Positions 24,455 to 32,541 of a DNA stretch of 42,050 bases are shown one piece after another. The notes below the pieces were generated by a model. It made no database searches, had not been told where the DNA came from, and was given only the letters and a program-made list of their open reading frames with translations. Each line of letters opens with the position of its first letter. The stretch's first letter is position 1. The stretch is from CABQCM01 sp965145485 (GTDB lineage Bacteria > Bacillota > Clostridia > Oscillospirales > Acutalibacteraceae), in the NCBI GenBank assembly GCA_965145485.1, contig CBCTCU010000027.1:1-42050 (forward strand). The letters run 5' to 3'. A program made the translations under genes and the position numbers.

Positions 24455-25048
24455 TCATAAATCGCCGTATCCGGCGTAAGGAATTGTGAGATTGGAATAG
24501 GTCAGCTTCCACTCTCCGTCCACACGCTGCAAATAGAGGGTATCGCGCGTTTCCCTCGACACGCTGTTGTTGGGGGTGGTGGCAGCGATGTCGGGCGTAT
24601 AAGCCGTCGTACCTTTCAACGTGGTATAGCAAGACAGTTGCACTCTTGCCTTATCGCCATCAAAGGTGATCTCTGTTTGCATAATATCCTTGGTCAACTC
24701 ATAGGTGACATCGTAGCCCTGCGCCTGGTTGCGCAAGCTCTGCTCCAGGCTGCTAAATAAATATTGATACGTCTGCTCGTTGTTCACATAATAAGGCGTA
24801 AGATCCTCTTTCATCTGGGCGATGTAGCTGTCGAGCTCCGCCTCGGTCATGCCCGGCGTGGCGCCGCGGTATTCCTCGGGAAGCATGTGGTAGCCCAGCT
24901 CAGCCTGGACATATTCTTCGCACAGCGCCCCGATCTCCTTTCGCGCGGAGCTGTGCATCACCTCCAGCCCGATGAGGTAGGCCGCCACACCCAGCAAAAC
25001 CACGACGGTGAGGATGACCCCCCGGTTGATCTTGGCCAAAACCTTCAT
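24455..25048 (-). CDS. Membrane-anchored protein of an ABC exporter operon, unknown function
   Basis: 197 residues. N-terminal helix (about 8-26) with no lipobox, then an outside domain of about 165 residues. The last part (KARVQLSCYTTLKGTTAY, RDTLYLQRVDGEWKLTYS) has the alternating strands and the closing DGEWK pattern of NTF2-like or lumazine-binding-type domains; this is an inference from pattern only. First gene of the operon. ATG 25048 follows GGGAGG. I do not recognise a named family. Confidence 0.75.
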   Translation of the reverse strand: MKVLAKINRGVILTVVVLLGVAAYLIGLEVMHSSARKEIGALCEEYVQAELGYHMLPEEYRGATPGMTEAELDSYIAQMKEDLTPYYVNNEQTYQYLFSSLEQSLRNQAQGYDVTYELTKDIMQTEITFDGDKARVQLSCYTTLKGTTAYTPDIAATTPNNSVSRETRDTLYLQRVDGEWKLTYSNLTIPYAGYGDL

Positions 25049-25101
25049 AGCGTTTCCTCCCTTTTGTCTCCCCGGAACCTCCTGGGGGATTGGCTGGGAT
25101 C

Positions 25102-25130
25102 ATTGTATCACCGATACGATACAAAGGCAA
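25102..25130 (-). promoter_or_regulatory. Promoter of the ABC exporter operon
   Basis: Minus strand: TTGCCT (25130-25125), 17-bp spacer, TACAAT (25107-25102), about 54 bp before the ATG at 25048. Confidence 0.75.
25103..25124. promoter_or_regulatory. Palindromic operator filling the promoter spacer
   Basis: TTGTATC - 8 bp - GATACAA, with perfect 7-bp arms. On the minus strand it begins directly after the -35 element and runs through five bases of the -10. This position would block RNA polymerase when bound. The dyad form fits GntR/YtrA-like or other small dimeric repressors of ABC operons; no regulator gene is adjacent. Confidence 0.7.
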
Positions 25131-25390
25131 GGGGAAAATAATAAAGTGACAATATTGTAAGCGGTGGCTCCTCTTGATGTCAAAAGGGGCGGGTTCCCAC
25201 ATCCGGCAGACCCGCAGTCACCCTTAAAACAAGACGGATTCTTTCCTTTCCCGCCATGTTCACCGGGAAAGAAGGCATTGCAGGCGCTCATGTGCCCTGC
25301 CCGAAGGACGCAACTTGGCCATGCGGAATCCCCTCGGCCGCACTTGCCGGAAAACGGCCCGAAAAATCCAGCCAAATCAGTAAAAAGTGG

Positions 25391-25419
25391 TTGATATTCC
25401 GCAAGGTTTCTGCGATAAT
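25391..25419 (+). promoter_or_regulatory. Promoter of gltX
   Basis: TTGATA (25391-25396), 17-bp spacer, GATAAT (25414-25419), about 57 bp before the ATG at 25476. The stretch from 25131 to 25390 holds no gene or T-box-like element that I can see. Confidence 0.7.
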
Positions 25420-25475
25420 GGTAGATAATTCTATATAGCGTGATACCGCTTTGGACAGAGAGGGTTGAAAATACA

Positions 25476-27137
25476 ATGACCGATACCAAGGCAATGGCAC
25501 AGCTGCTGTTTCCAGACAGCGCCCTGCCGCCGCAGGAATACGAAACGCGCTATCCCCCGCGCGAGCTGAAAGAGGGGGCAAAAGTATGCCGCTTCGCACC
25601 CAGCCCGACCGGGCATATGCATCTTGGCAATCTGCTCTCCTCCTTTGTCAGCGAACGGGCGGCCCACACCTCGGGCGGCGTTTTTTACGTTCGCATTGAG
25701 GACACCGACCATAAGCGGGAGGTGGAAAACGGCGTCGGGCAGATTCTGGACGATTTGTCCCGCTTCGGCCTCGCCCCCGACGAAGGGGTGGTCGCGCCGC
25801 TGGAGGAAAAGGGCGCCTACGGCCCCTACCAGCAGAGCCACCGGCGGGATATTTACCATGCTTATGTGAAATCTCTCGTCGAGCAGGGGCTGGCCTATCC
25901 CTGCTTTTGCACAGCGGAGGAGCTGGAGGAGATCCGCCGCAAGCAGGAGGAGCAAAAGCTGACCCCCGGCTACTGGGGCGAATGGGCGGTTTATCGAGAT
26001 ATTACGGTCGACGAGGCACAGCGCCGCATACAGGCGGGCCAGCCGTATGTCGTGCGCCTGCGCTCCCCCGGCCGCGAGGACGGCAAGGTGGTCTTTGACG
26101 ACCTGATCAAGGGCAAGATCGAGATGCCGGAAAACAGGCAGGACATCGTGCTGCTCAAGGCCGACGGCATCCCCACCTACCACTTTGCCCACGTGGTGGA
26201 CGATCATCTCATGCGCACCAATCTGGTGGTGCGCGGCGATGAATGGATCGCCTCGACCCCCATCCACTTGCAGTTGTTCCGGCTGCTTGGCTTCAAGCCG
26301 CCCCGCTACGCCCACATCGCCCCGCTGATGAAGGAAGAAAACGGCGGCAAGCGCAAGTTTTCCAAGCGCAAGGACCCGGAGTTCGCCGTGGCCTACTTTA
26401 TCCACCAGGGATACCCGGCGGAATCGGTAAAGGAATACCTGCTCACCCTGATGAATTCCAATTTTGAAGACTGGCGCAGGGCCAATCCCGACGCCCGGTG
26501 TGAAGAGTTCCCCTTTTCCCTGAAAAAAATGTCCCCGTCGGGGGCGCTGTTCGACCTGGTGAAATTCACCGACGTGAGCAAAAACGTCATCTCCCGCATG
26601 AGCGCCGGGCGCATTGTTGAGCTGGCGCTTGCCTGGGCGGCCGAGTTTTCCCCCGAGCTGCACGAGCGGCTGAGCGCCCGTCCCGAATACGCCAAGGCCA
26701 TGCTGTCGATCGACCGGACCGGCAAAAAGCCCCGCAAGGACATTGCCAAGTGGGATGAGCTGATGGAGTATTTCGATTATTTCTACAACGCCGACTTCCC
26801 CCTGATCCTGCCGGAGGGTCGCTCCAAGGCCGACGCGGCCGAGATTCTGGCCGCTTATTGCGGCGTCTACCGGCACGACGACGACCGGGACGCCTGGTTT
26901 GCCCGCGTCAAGGATCTGTGCGCGCCGCTGGGCTACTCCCCAGACGTCAAGGCCTACAAAACCGCCCCCAACCAGTTCAAGGGGCACGTGGGGGACGTCA
27001 GCGCCGTTATCCGCGCGGCCATTACTGGCCGCCTGAACACCCCAGACCTGCATTCCATCCTACAGGTGCTGGGTGAGGAGGAAGTGGTTCGCCGCCTGCA
27101 TCGCGCCCTGGACTGGTGCAACGACCAGCGACAGTAG
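25476..27137 (+). CDS. gltX: Glutamyl-tRNA synthetase
   Basis: Class I aminoacyl-tRNA synthetase that charges tRNA-Glu. 553 residues, longer than the ~470-480 of many bacterial GltX. HIGH-type motif HMHLG at 47-51 within FAPSPTGHMHLGN; RIEDTDHKREVENG follows. The KMSKS-type loop is KFSKR at 294-298. GVFYVRIEDTD and DVVD-like HVVDDHLMRTNLVVRGDEW are characteristic of GltX rather than GlnS. The C-terminal helical anticodon-binding domain is present. ATG 25476 follows GAGAGGG by 12 bases. glnS follows on the same strand. Confidence 0.93.
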   Translation: MTDTKAMAQLLFPDSALPPQEYETRYPPRELKEGAKVCRFAPSPTGHMHLGNLLSSFVSERAAHTSGGVFYVRIEDTDHKREVENGVGQILDDLSRFGLAPDEGVVAPLEEKGAYGPYQQSHRRDIYHAYVKSLVEQGLAYPCFCTAEELEEIRRKQEEQKLTPGYWGEWAVYRDITVDEAQRRIQAGQPYVVRLRSPGREDGKVVFDDLIKGKIEMPENRQDIVLLKADGIPTYHFAHVVDDHLMRTNLVVRGDEWIASTPIHLQLFRLLGFKPPRYAHIAPLMKEENGGKRKFSKRKDPEFAVAYFIHQGYPAESVKEYLLTLMNSNFEDWRRANPDARCEEFPFSLKKMSPSGALFDLVKFTDVSKNVISRMSAGRIVELALAWAAEFSPELHERLSARPEYAKAMLSIDRTGKKPRKDIAKWDELMEYFDYFYNADFPLILPEGRSKADAAEILAAYCGVYRHDDDRDAWFARVKDLCAPLGYSPDVKAYKTAPNQFKGHVGDVSAVIRAAITGRLNTPDLHSILQVLGEEEVVRRLHRALDWCNDQRQ

Positions 27138-27354
27138 CCAGGGTGACCGGGCCCCGCGCCTGACACGATGCTTATATTTTCAGCGCGCCGGCGAACCCAA
27201 CGAGGAAGGTAACCAAAGGCCATAGCGGCGCCGGCTTGCCGCGGCATGCGAAGCACCGCCGACAGCGTTGGCTTCTACCGCCCGCTTTGGCCCAAAAACG
27301 ATATCCCATAGAAAGGATGCTCTGCGGCCGCAGCCGGCCAGAGGGGCAAATGGC

Positions 27355-29034
27355 ATGGTGATGAATATGGAAGAAAAGAAAGAATCGGTTAATTTTATTC
27401 ATGAATTTATCAATCAGGACCTCGCGGACGGAGTATACGACCATGTGCAAACCCGCTTTCCACCCGAGCCCAACGGCTATCTCCACATCGGGCACGCCAA
27501 GGCCATCTGCATCGACTTCGGCACGGCGGAGAAGTATGGGGGAAAGTGCAATCTGCGCTTTGACGACACCAACCCAACCAAAGAGGATGTGGAGTATGTC
27601 GACGCCATTATGGAGGATATTCGGTGGCTCGGCTTCGAGTGGGAAAATGTTTATTTCGCCTCGGATTACTTCGACTATATGTACGAGTGTGCCATTGAAC
27701 TGATAAAACAGGGCAAGGCCTACGTCTGCGACCTGAGCCCGGAAGAGATTCGCGAATACCGCGGCACCCTGACCGAGCCCGGGCGGGAAAGCCCCTACCG
27801 AAACCGTTCGGTGGAGGAAAACCTCGATCTGTTCGCCCGCATGACCGCCGGGGAATTTGAAACCGGGGAAAAGGTGCTGCGGGCCAAGATCGACATGGCT
27901 TCGCCAAATCTGAACATGCGCGACCCCATACTCTACCGCATCCTCAAGGGCGTCCCTCACCACCGCACGGGGGACAAATGGTGCGTGTACCCCATGTACG
28001 ACTTCGCCCATCCCCTCTCCGACGCGGCGGAAGGGGTCACCCATTCGCTGTGCACGCTGGAATTTGAGGACCACCGTCCGCTCTACGACTGGCCGCTGGA
28101 GGAGCTGCCGGTTCGTCCCCGTCCCCGTCAGATCGAATTTGCCCGCATGAATCTCAATTATACCCTCACCAGCAAGCGCAAGTGCCTCCAGCTCGTACGG
28201 GAGGGGATTGTCAACGGCTGGGACGACCCGCGCATGGCCACCATCTGCGGGCTGCGCCGCCGGGGCTATCCTGCGGCCGCCATCCGCGATTTTGTGGATA
28301 AAATCGGGGTATCGAAATCCAATTCGGTCATCGACTACGCCCTGCTCGAGTCCTGCGTGCGGGACAATCTCAACCAAAACGCTCCCCGCGCCATGGCGGT
28401 GCTCCGCCCGCTCAAGGTCATCATCGACAATTATCCAGAGGGGAAAAGCGAGGAAATTTTGATTGACGTCAACCCCAACCAGCCCGAGCTGGGCAAAAAG
28501 GCGGTGACCTTCTCCCGCGAGGTGTACATTGAGCGGGAGGATTACTGCGAAAATCCGCCCAAGGGCTACTTCCGCCTCTCCCCCGGCCGCGAGGTACGCC
28601 TGAAAGGGGCCTATCTGATCCAGTATGCCGGCGTGGAGCTGGATGCGAACGGCAACTTGTCCTGCATTCACTGCACCTACGATCCGGAATCCTTCGGCGG
28701 GGAAGCCCCCGACGGGCGCAAGGTCAAGGGCACCCTGCATTGGGTGAGCGCGGCCAGCGCGGCCGACTGCACGGTGCGGCTTTACGACCGTCTGTTCCGG
28801 GTGGAGAACCCGTCGGACGAACGGGGCGGCGACTTTACCGACAATCTCAATCCAAATTCTCTGGAAGTGCTCGAGGGCTGTAAGATCGACCGTTCCCTGA
28901 CCAGCGCGCAACCGGGGGATACCTTCCAGTTCATGCGGCAGGGCTACTTCTGCGTCGATCCCGATTCGACGGGCGGCGATCTGGTCTTTAACCGCACGGT
29001 CGCCCTCAAGGATTCCTGGCAGAAGGGAAAATAA
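27355..29034 (+). CDS. glnS: Glutaminyl-tRNA synthetase
   Basis: Charges tRNA-Gln directly. 559 residues, the normal GlnS length. FPPEPNGYLHIGHAKA holds HIGH at 44-47; NLRFDDTNPTKE follows and separates GlnS from GltX; the KMSKS-type loop is TLTSKRK at 270-276. The last ~210 residues form the two beta-barrel anticodon-binding domains (GVELDANGNLSCIHCTYDPES, LHWVSA). Start ATG 27355 follows GAGGGG (27341-27346) by 8 bases. GlnS in Clostridia is generally regarded as acquired; many relatives use the GatCAB route instead. Confidence 0.95.
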   Translation: MVMNMEEKKESVNFIHEFINQDLADGVYDHVQTRFPPEPNGYLHIGHAKAICIDFGTAEKYGGKCNLRFDDTNPTKEDVEYVDAIMEDIRWLGFEWENVYFASDYFDYMYECAIELIKQGKAYVCDLSPEEIREYRGTLTEPGRESPYRNRSVEENLDLFARMTAGEFETGEKVLRAKIDMASPNLNMRDPILYRILKGVPHHRTGDKWCVYPMYDFAHPLSDAAEGVTHSLCTLEFEDHRPLYDWPLEELPVRPRPRQIEFARMNLNYTLTSKRKCLQLVREGIVNGWDDPRMATICGLRRRGYPAAAIRDFVDKIGVSKSNSVIDYALLESCVRDNLNQNAPRAMAVLRPLKVIIDNYPEGKSEEILIDVNPNQPELGKKAVTFSREVYIEREDYCENPPKGYFRLSPGREVRLKGAYLIQYAGVELDANGNLSCIHCTYDPESFGGEAPDGRKVKGTLHWVSAASAADCTVRLYDRLFRVENPSDERGGDFTDNLNPNSLEVLEGCKIDRSLTSAQPGDTFQFMRQGYFCVDPDSTGGDLVFNRTVALKDSWQKGK

Positions 29035-29192
29035 ATCCCCAACTAGCCAATTCGATGCTGTCAGCAGATCGGCTTATCGGGTGATTTTCCGGTCATTTCC
29101 AAATGTATACGACGGACGGCACACGAGGCAGGCTACTTCCCATGTTGCGAATAGGGCGGAAATCCGGTTATGGGCTTTCCATCCACCGTTGT
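29035..29192. other. Intergenic segment between glnS and the repeat array
   Basis: No terminator with a T tract, promoter or gene-like frame is visible directly after glnS. The sequence becomes increasingly like the repeat unit towards 29193. Confidence 0.4.
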
Positions 29193-29752
29193 GCTGAATC
29201 TATGGGGTCGTGAAGGTGAAAGCCATTCGGCCCCCTCGGCGCTTTGGCAGTGGGGATTCTTTCCGTGCTGTGCCCGACCCATAGGGCTGCGGGATCGGAG
29301 CCTCCAGCCCATACCCCGCTCTACCGGCTTGGGGGCTCGTCTGCCGCTACGCCTGATTCGGGGGGCAGTTGGGGTTAGGTTTCTCTGGCCCATATCCGCG
29401 CCCCGGCGGCTGAGATGCCGTCTGTCGCTATACCCGACCCATAGGGCTGCGAGGTTGAAGCATTCAGCTCACACCTCCGCTCTGCCGGCTGGGAGCTCGT
29501 CTGCCCCTACGCCCGATTCGTGGGACAGTTGGGGTTAGGTTTCTCTGGCCCATATCCGCACCCCGGCGGCTGAGATGCCGTCTGTCGCTATGCCCGACCC
29601 ATAGGGTTGCGGAGGTAGGGCGTCCGGCCCATACCCCCGCTCTGCCGGCTGGGATGTTCGTCTGTCACTACGCTCAATCCATGAGATGGCCGGGTCGGGA
29701 TCACCCGGTTCCTGTCAGAACCCTATCGGCTGACCATCGGCTCATCCCGAAA
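29193..29752. repeat. Array of about seven 80-bp degenerate tandem repeats with a conserved hairpin
   Basis: The most alike copies begin CCCGACCCATAGGG at 29273, 29433 and 29593, exactly 160 bp apart. The 160-bp period is itself a dimer: units starting 29352 and 29512 (CC[C/T]GATTCG) are related to the others. Degenerate outer units begin near 29193 and 29673. Each carries a potential 6-7 bp stem: GGGCTG/CAGCCC (29284, 29305), GGGCTG/CAGCTC (29444, 29465), GGGTTG/CGGCCC (29604, 29625), GGGTTA/TGGCCC (29372, 29386 and again in the 29512 unit), GGGGTCG/CGGCCCC (29204, 29228), CCGGGT/ACCCGG (29690, 29703). Differences keep pairing through G-U wobbles. No coding function is credible; open frames across it have no start site. 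Confidence 0.85.
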
Positions 29753-29875
29753 TTAACATATTGGGGCCACATAGGCCCTCCTGCAAAATAAAAAGGGCTT
29801 CCGTATTCCAAACGGTTTCGTCTTTGTTGCATTTAACTTATCTTCTCTGGCAACGCCTAGTTAGGAGTTTTTCTT
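29753..29875. other. Leader region of the MFS gene
   Basis: AT-richer than the repeat array, but I cannot identify a convincing -35/-10 pair. TTAGGAG at 29860-29866 is the ribosome-binding site for the next gene. Confidence 0.35.
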
Positions 29876-31117
29876 ATGCCAAACTATAAAAGTACCATCC
29901 GCGCCTGCTACCTCGGCTATATCACGCAGGCGGTTATTGTGAATCTCGCACCGCTTCTCTTTGTTATTTTCATGGATCAGTTCCGTGTCAGTTTCGAGGA
30001 TCTCGGTAGGCTGGTCCTCATCAATTTTGGCGCACAGCTGCTCACCGACTTTCTCGCGGTCAAGCTCATCGCCAAAATCGGCATGCGTAAGGCCGCTGTG
30101 CTCGCCCACACCGCATCCTGCGTCGGGCTGGTTCTCATGGGGGTGTTGCCCTCGGTCTTGCCCTCCCCTTACCTTGGGCTGGTAATCGCCACGCTGGTAT
30201 TTGCCTTTGGCGGCGGCCTCATCGAGGTGCTGGTCAGCCCTATTGTGGACGCCGTGCCAGGCGACGCAAAGGAGGCGGCCATGAGCCTGCTGCACTCCTT
30301 CTACAGCTGGGGGCAGGTGCTGGTGGTGCTGCTCTCCACCCTGTATATCCGCTTTATCGGCCCCCAGTATTGGATGATACTTCCGATCGTCTGGGCTGTG
30401 CTCCCGCTGTTCAACGCCTTTTACTTTGCCCGCGTGCCCATCAATTCCTCGTTGGAGGAGGGGGAAAAAGCCTCTTTCAAAGAGCTTTTTGGCCTGCCGC
30501 TGTTTTTGATCGCCGCCATGCTGATGATGTGCGCAGGGGCGGCGGAGCAGGCCATCTCTCAATGGGCCTCCCTCTTTGCCGAGCTCGGCCTGGGTGTGGA
30601 TAAGCTCACCGGCGATCTGCTCGGGCCTCTCGCGTTCGCCGCGTGTATGGGCATAGGCCGTATGCTCTACGGCATCTTTGGCGCTAGATTGAATATGCGT
30701 CGGATGCTCACCCTCTGCTCCGCCCTTTGCATCGTGGGCTATCTGGTGCTGTCTCTGGTCAAAATTCCGCTGATTTCGCTGCTTGGCTGCGCATTGAGCG
30801 GGCTGTCGGTCAGCCTGATGTGGCCGGGTGTGATCAGCCTTACCCTCCAGAGTATCCCCAAGGGCGGCCCCGCCCTGTTTGGAACGCTGGCCCTGTTTGG
30901 CGACTTCGGCTGCTCGGTTGGCCCCTGGCTGGCCGGGTTGGTCTCCGACCTGGTGCAGCAACACCACGGCACTGTGGAAAAGCTCCCCTTTTTCACCGGG
31001 CTTGCAGGCGATCAGATCGGGCTCAAATGCGGCATTCTGGCCGCCGTCATTTTCCCGCTTCTGATGCTGCTGTTTGTGCGGCGGCTCAAAGCCAAGCCAC
31101 TGGAGGCGGCCGACTGA
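29876..31117 (+). CDS. Major facilitator superfamily transporter
   Basis: 413 residues with about twelve hydrophobic helices and a short central cytoplasmic stretch (VPINSSLEEGEKASFKELF). The loop between helices 2 and 3 has KLIAKIGMRKAAVLAH, corresponding to the MFS G-x-x-x-D/R-R-x-G-R/K-R signature in reduced form. ALSGLSVSLMWPGVISLTLQ in the second half resembles sugar/FucP-like members. Substrate unknown. ATG 29876 follows TAGGAG by 9 bases. Transcription would originally have ended at the palindromic terminator now split by the IS element at 31172. Confidence 0.88.
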   Translation: MPNYKSTIRACYLGYITQAVIVNLAPLLFVIFMDQFRVSFEDLGRLVLINFGAQLLTDFLAVKLIAKIGMRKAAVLAHTASCVGLVLMGVLPSVLPSPYLGLVIATLVFAFGGGLIEVLVSPIVDAVPGDAKEAAMSLLHSFYSWGQVLVVLLSTLYIRFIGPQYWMILPIVWAVLPLFNAFYFARVPINSSLEEGEKASFKELFGLPLFLIAAMLMMCAGAAEQAISQWASLFAELGLGVDKLTGDLLGPLAFAACMGIGRMLYGIFGARLNMRRMLTLCSALCIVGYLVLSLVKIPLISLLGCALSGLSVSLMWPGVISLTLQSIPKGGPALFGTLALFGDFGCSVGPWLAGLVSDLVQQHHGTVEKLPFFTGLAGDQIGLKCGILAAVIFPLLMLLFVRRLKAKPLEAAD

Positions 31118-31154
31118 TCCTGCCCGCCGCAGGGGTGAGACGTACGTGTCATGA

Positions 31155-31171
31155 GAAAAGCCACCGGCTAG
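31155..31171. terminator. Left half of a palindromic terminator split by the IS element
   Basis: GAAAAGCCACCGG plus CTAG. Joined to 32439-32455 with one CTAG removed, it forms a perfect 30-bp palindrome: an 8-bp GC stem GCCACCGG, CTAG loop, A-rich and T-rich flanks. It would serve both the MFS gene (plus) and thiD (minus). The halves are now 1.27 kb apart. Confidence 0.85.
31168..31171. repeat. Target-site duplication CTAG, left copy
   Basis: CTAG directly precedes the IS end (TGAACCGCTCC) and is repeated directly after the other end at 32439-32442. A length of 4 bp is within the 3-5 bp usual for IS3-family elements. Confidence 0.8.
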
Positions 31172-31250
31172 TGAACCGCTCCAGTAAAAACGGACAATAG
31201 ACAAAAGGCCCCCTAATGTAGGAAAATAGAACTACGTTAGGGGGCTTACT

Positions 31251-31523
31251 ATGTCCGGGAAAAAGGGAATGAAAAAGTATCCGATGGGGATACGGGAAGA
31301 AGTAGTGGCACGAATCCGCGCAGGAGAAAGCCAACGCGCTTTGAGCCAGGAGTATGGGATCAGCCGGTATGCCATTCAGTGCTGGCTGAAGGAACCTGTC
31401 CTGCCAAAGGCGCGAGGGCGTAAACCGGCCAAAACACTGGCGGAGTACAAGGTTGAGAACAAACGGCTAAAGATGGAAAACGAGTTATTGCGGGATTTTC
31501 TGCGCTCCACAGAAAGGAAGTGA
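31251..31523 (+). CDS. IS3-family transposase OrfA (helix-turn-helix)
   Basis: 90 residues. The helix-turn-helix is in residues about 12-48 (REEVVARIRAGESQRALSQE, YGISRYAIQCWLK); a leucine-zipper-like C-terminus follows (EYKVENKRLKMENELLRDFL). It binds the IS ends. ATG 31251. The frame ends in TGA at 31521-31523, four bases into OrfB, with OrfB in the -1 frame. A fusion by -1 frameshifting is usual for the family, but the classic A6G slippery run is absent; AGAAAGGAAG lies at the junction. Confidence 0.92.
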   Translation: MSGKKGMKKYPMGIREEVVARIRAGESQRALSQEYGISRYAIQCWLKEPVLPKARGRKPAKTLAEYKVENKRLKMENELLRDFLRSTERK

Positions 31524-32377
31524 GGTCAAGGGCAAAATACGCAGTGATCTACCGGCACAGAAACGAATATCCGGTATCCGTTATGTGTCGCTTCTTTCAG
31601 GTATCCCGAAGCGGATACTATGATTTTGTCCACCGCCTGGGCAGGCCGGAGAAAGACGCGGCTCTTGCAGCGATCATCGCGGAACAGCGGGAGCGCAGCT
31701 TTCGTACCTATGGCTACCGCAGAATGTGGCTGGCGCTGGAGCAGCGAGGCATCCACCGCAATCCCAAGACCATCCTGCGTATCATGGAGAAATACGGATT
31801 GCTTGCGGAGATCCGGCGGCGCAGAAAATGGGTCAATATGGGCCAGCAGGTACATAGATACAAAAACTTGCTGAACCGCCGGTTCCATGCGGACAGGCCA
31901 AACAGCAAATGGGTAACAGATATTTCTTACATCCACACCAAGCAAGGTGTACTGTATCTGTCCATAATCCGGGATCTCTACGACAACAGCATCGTGGCCT
32001 ACAAGACCGGCACAGAGCAGACGGTAAATCTGGTGCTGGACACCATCCGCCTGGCTATGCGCAGGGAGAAAAAGAGGGTCGCCGCAGAGTTGCAGCTCCA
32101 CAGCGACCAGGGGTTTCAGTATACCTCACAAGCGTACTTCAACCTGACTAAATCTTACGGTATTACGCCTTCCATGTCAAGACGTGGGAACCCGTATGAC
32201 AACGCCATGGCGGAAAATTTCTTTTCCATCCTTAAGACAGAGTGTATCTACCGACACAAACCGGCTACTTTTTCTGAAGCAAACGAAATGATCGACCGCT
32301 ATATCCACTTCTACAACCATGAGCGCATTCAGCTCAAAACTGGAGTGGCGCCGCTCACGCTGCGTCACTCCGCTTAA
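31520..32377 (+). CDS. IS3-family transposase OrfB (DDE integrase domain)
   Basis: 285 residues from a GTG at 31520 that overlaps the OrfA stop. N-terminal HTH_21 region (FFQVSRSGYYDFVHR, RTYGYRRMWLALEQRGI), then the rve catalytic core with all three acids: Asp in WVTDISYI, Asp in LHSDQGFQYTS, and Glu in NAMAENFFSILKTE, with the family's K/R seven residues later. The C-terminal IHFYNHERIQLKTGVAPL is standard. Translation could be by coupling or as an OrfAB frameshift product. Confidence 0.93.
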   Translation: MRSRAKYAVIYRHRNEYPVSVMCRFFQVSRSGYYDFVHRLGRPEKDAALAAIIAEQRERSFRTYGYRRMWLALEQRGIHRNPKTILRIMEKYGLLAEIRRRRKWVNMGQQVHRYKNLLNRRFHADRPNSKWVTDISYIHTKQGVLYLSIIRDLYDNSIVAYKTGTEQTVNLVLDTIRLAMRREKKRVAAELQLHSDQGFQYTSQAYFNLTKSYGITPSMSRRGNPYDNAMAENFFSILKTECIYRHKPATFSEANEMIDRYIHFYNHERIQLKTGVAPLTLRHSA

Positions 32378-32438
32378 ATCTTCATATTTCCCTACATTAT
32401 GGCCTTTTGGTGCTGTCCGTACAGTTTGGAGCGGTTCA

Positions 32439-32455
32439 CTAGCCGGTGGCTTTTC
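32439..32455. terminator. Right half of the split palindromic terminator
   Basis: CTAG (second target-site copy) plus CCGGTGGCTTTTC. Partner of 31155-31171. The half has no stem of its own; thiD (minus, ending 32542) has lost this hairpin as a terminator unless the IS ends and arms fold together. Confidence 0.85.
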
Positions 32456-32541
32456 CTTGTGTTACTCTATCGCTGCACGTTATGCGTCTCGAGCCTTAGG
32501 AAGGTTGCTCCGCTCTTGCCGCAGCAGGCTCGTCCATTCTC

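Larger units (their letters stand above)
31172..32438 (+). mobile_element. Complete IS3-family insertion sequence, 1267 bp
   Basis: Ends are TGAACCGCTCC at the left and GGAGCGGTTCA at the right, with imperfect inverted repeats of about 50 bp that end near TGTAGG...CCTACA. Ends in TG and CA are typical of IS3-family elements. It carries two overlapping transposase frames (31251-31523 and 31520-32377) and is flanked by CTAG duplications. Both frames look intact, so it may be active. The insertion lies in the middle of a terminator palindrome. Confidence 0.95.

Noticed and set aside
25131..25475. T-box leader before gltX
   Set aside because: No GGGTGGNACCGCG-type antiterminator sequence and no terminator hairpin; only a simple promoter near the gene.
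25431..27053. 540-codon minus-strand frame
   Set aside because: Antisense to gltX.
27172..28911. 579-codon minus-strand frame
   Set aside because: Antisense to glnS.
29170..29538. 122-codon frame in the repeat array
   Set aside because: No ribosome-binding site, and its composition just reflects the repeats. Neighbouring units do not keep the frame, because the units are about 79-81 bp and not multiples of three.
29193..29752. CRISPR array
   Set aside because: Repeats of 80 bp are contiguous and diverged, without short identical repeats and unique spacers, and no cas genes are present.
29861..31204. 447-codon minus-strand frame
   Set aside because: Antisense to the MFS transporter; Gln/Gly/His-rich random composition and no family resemblance.
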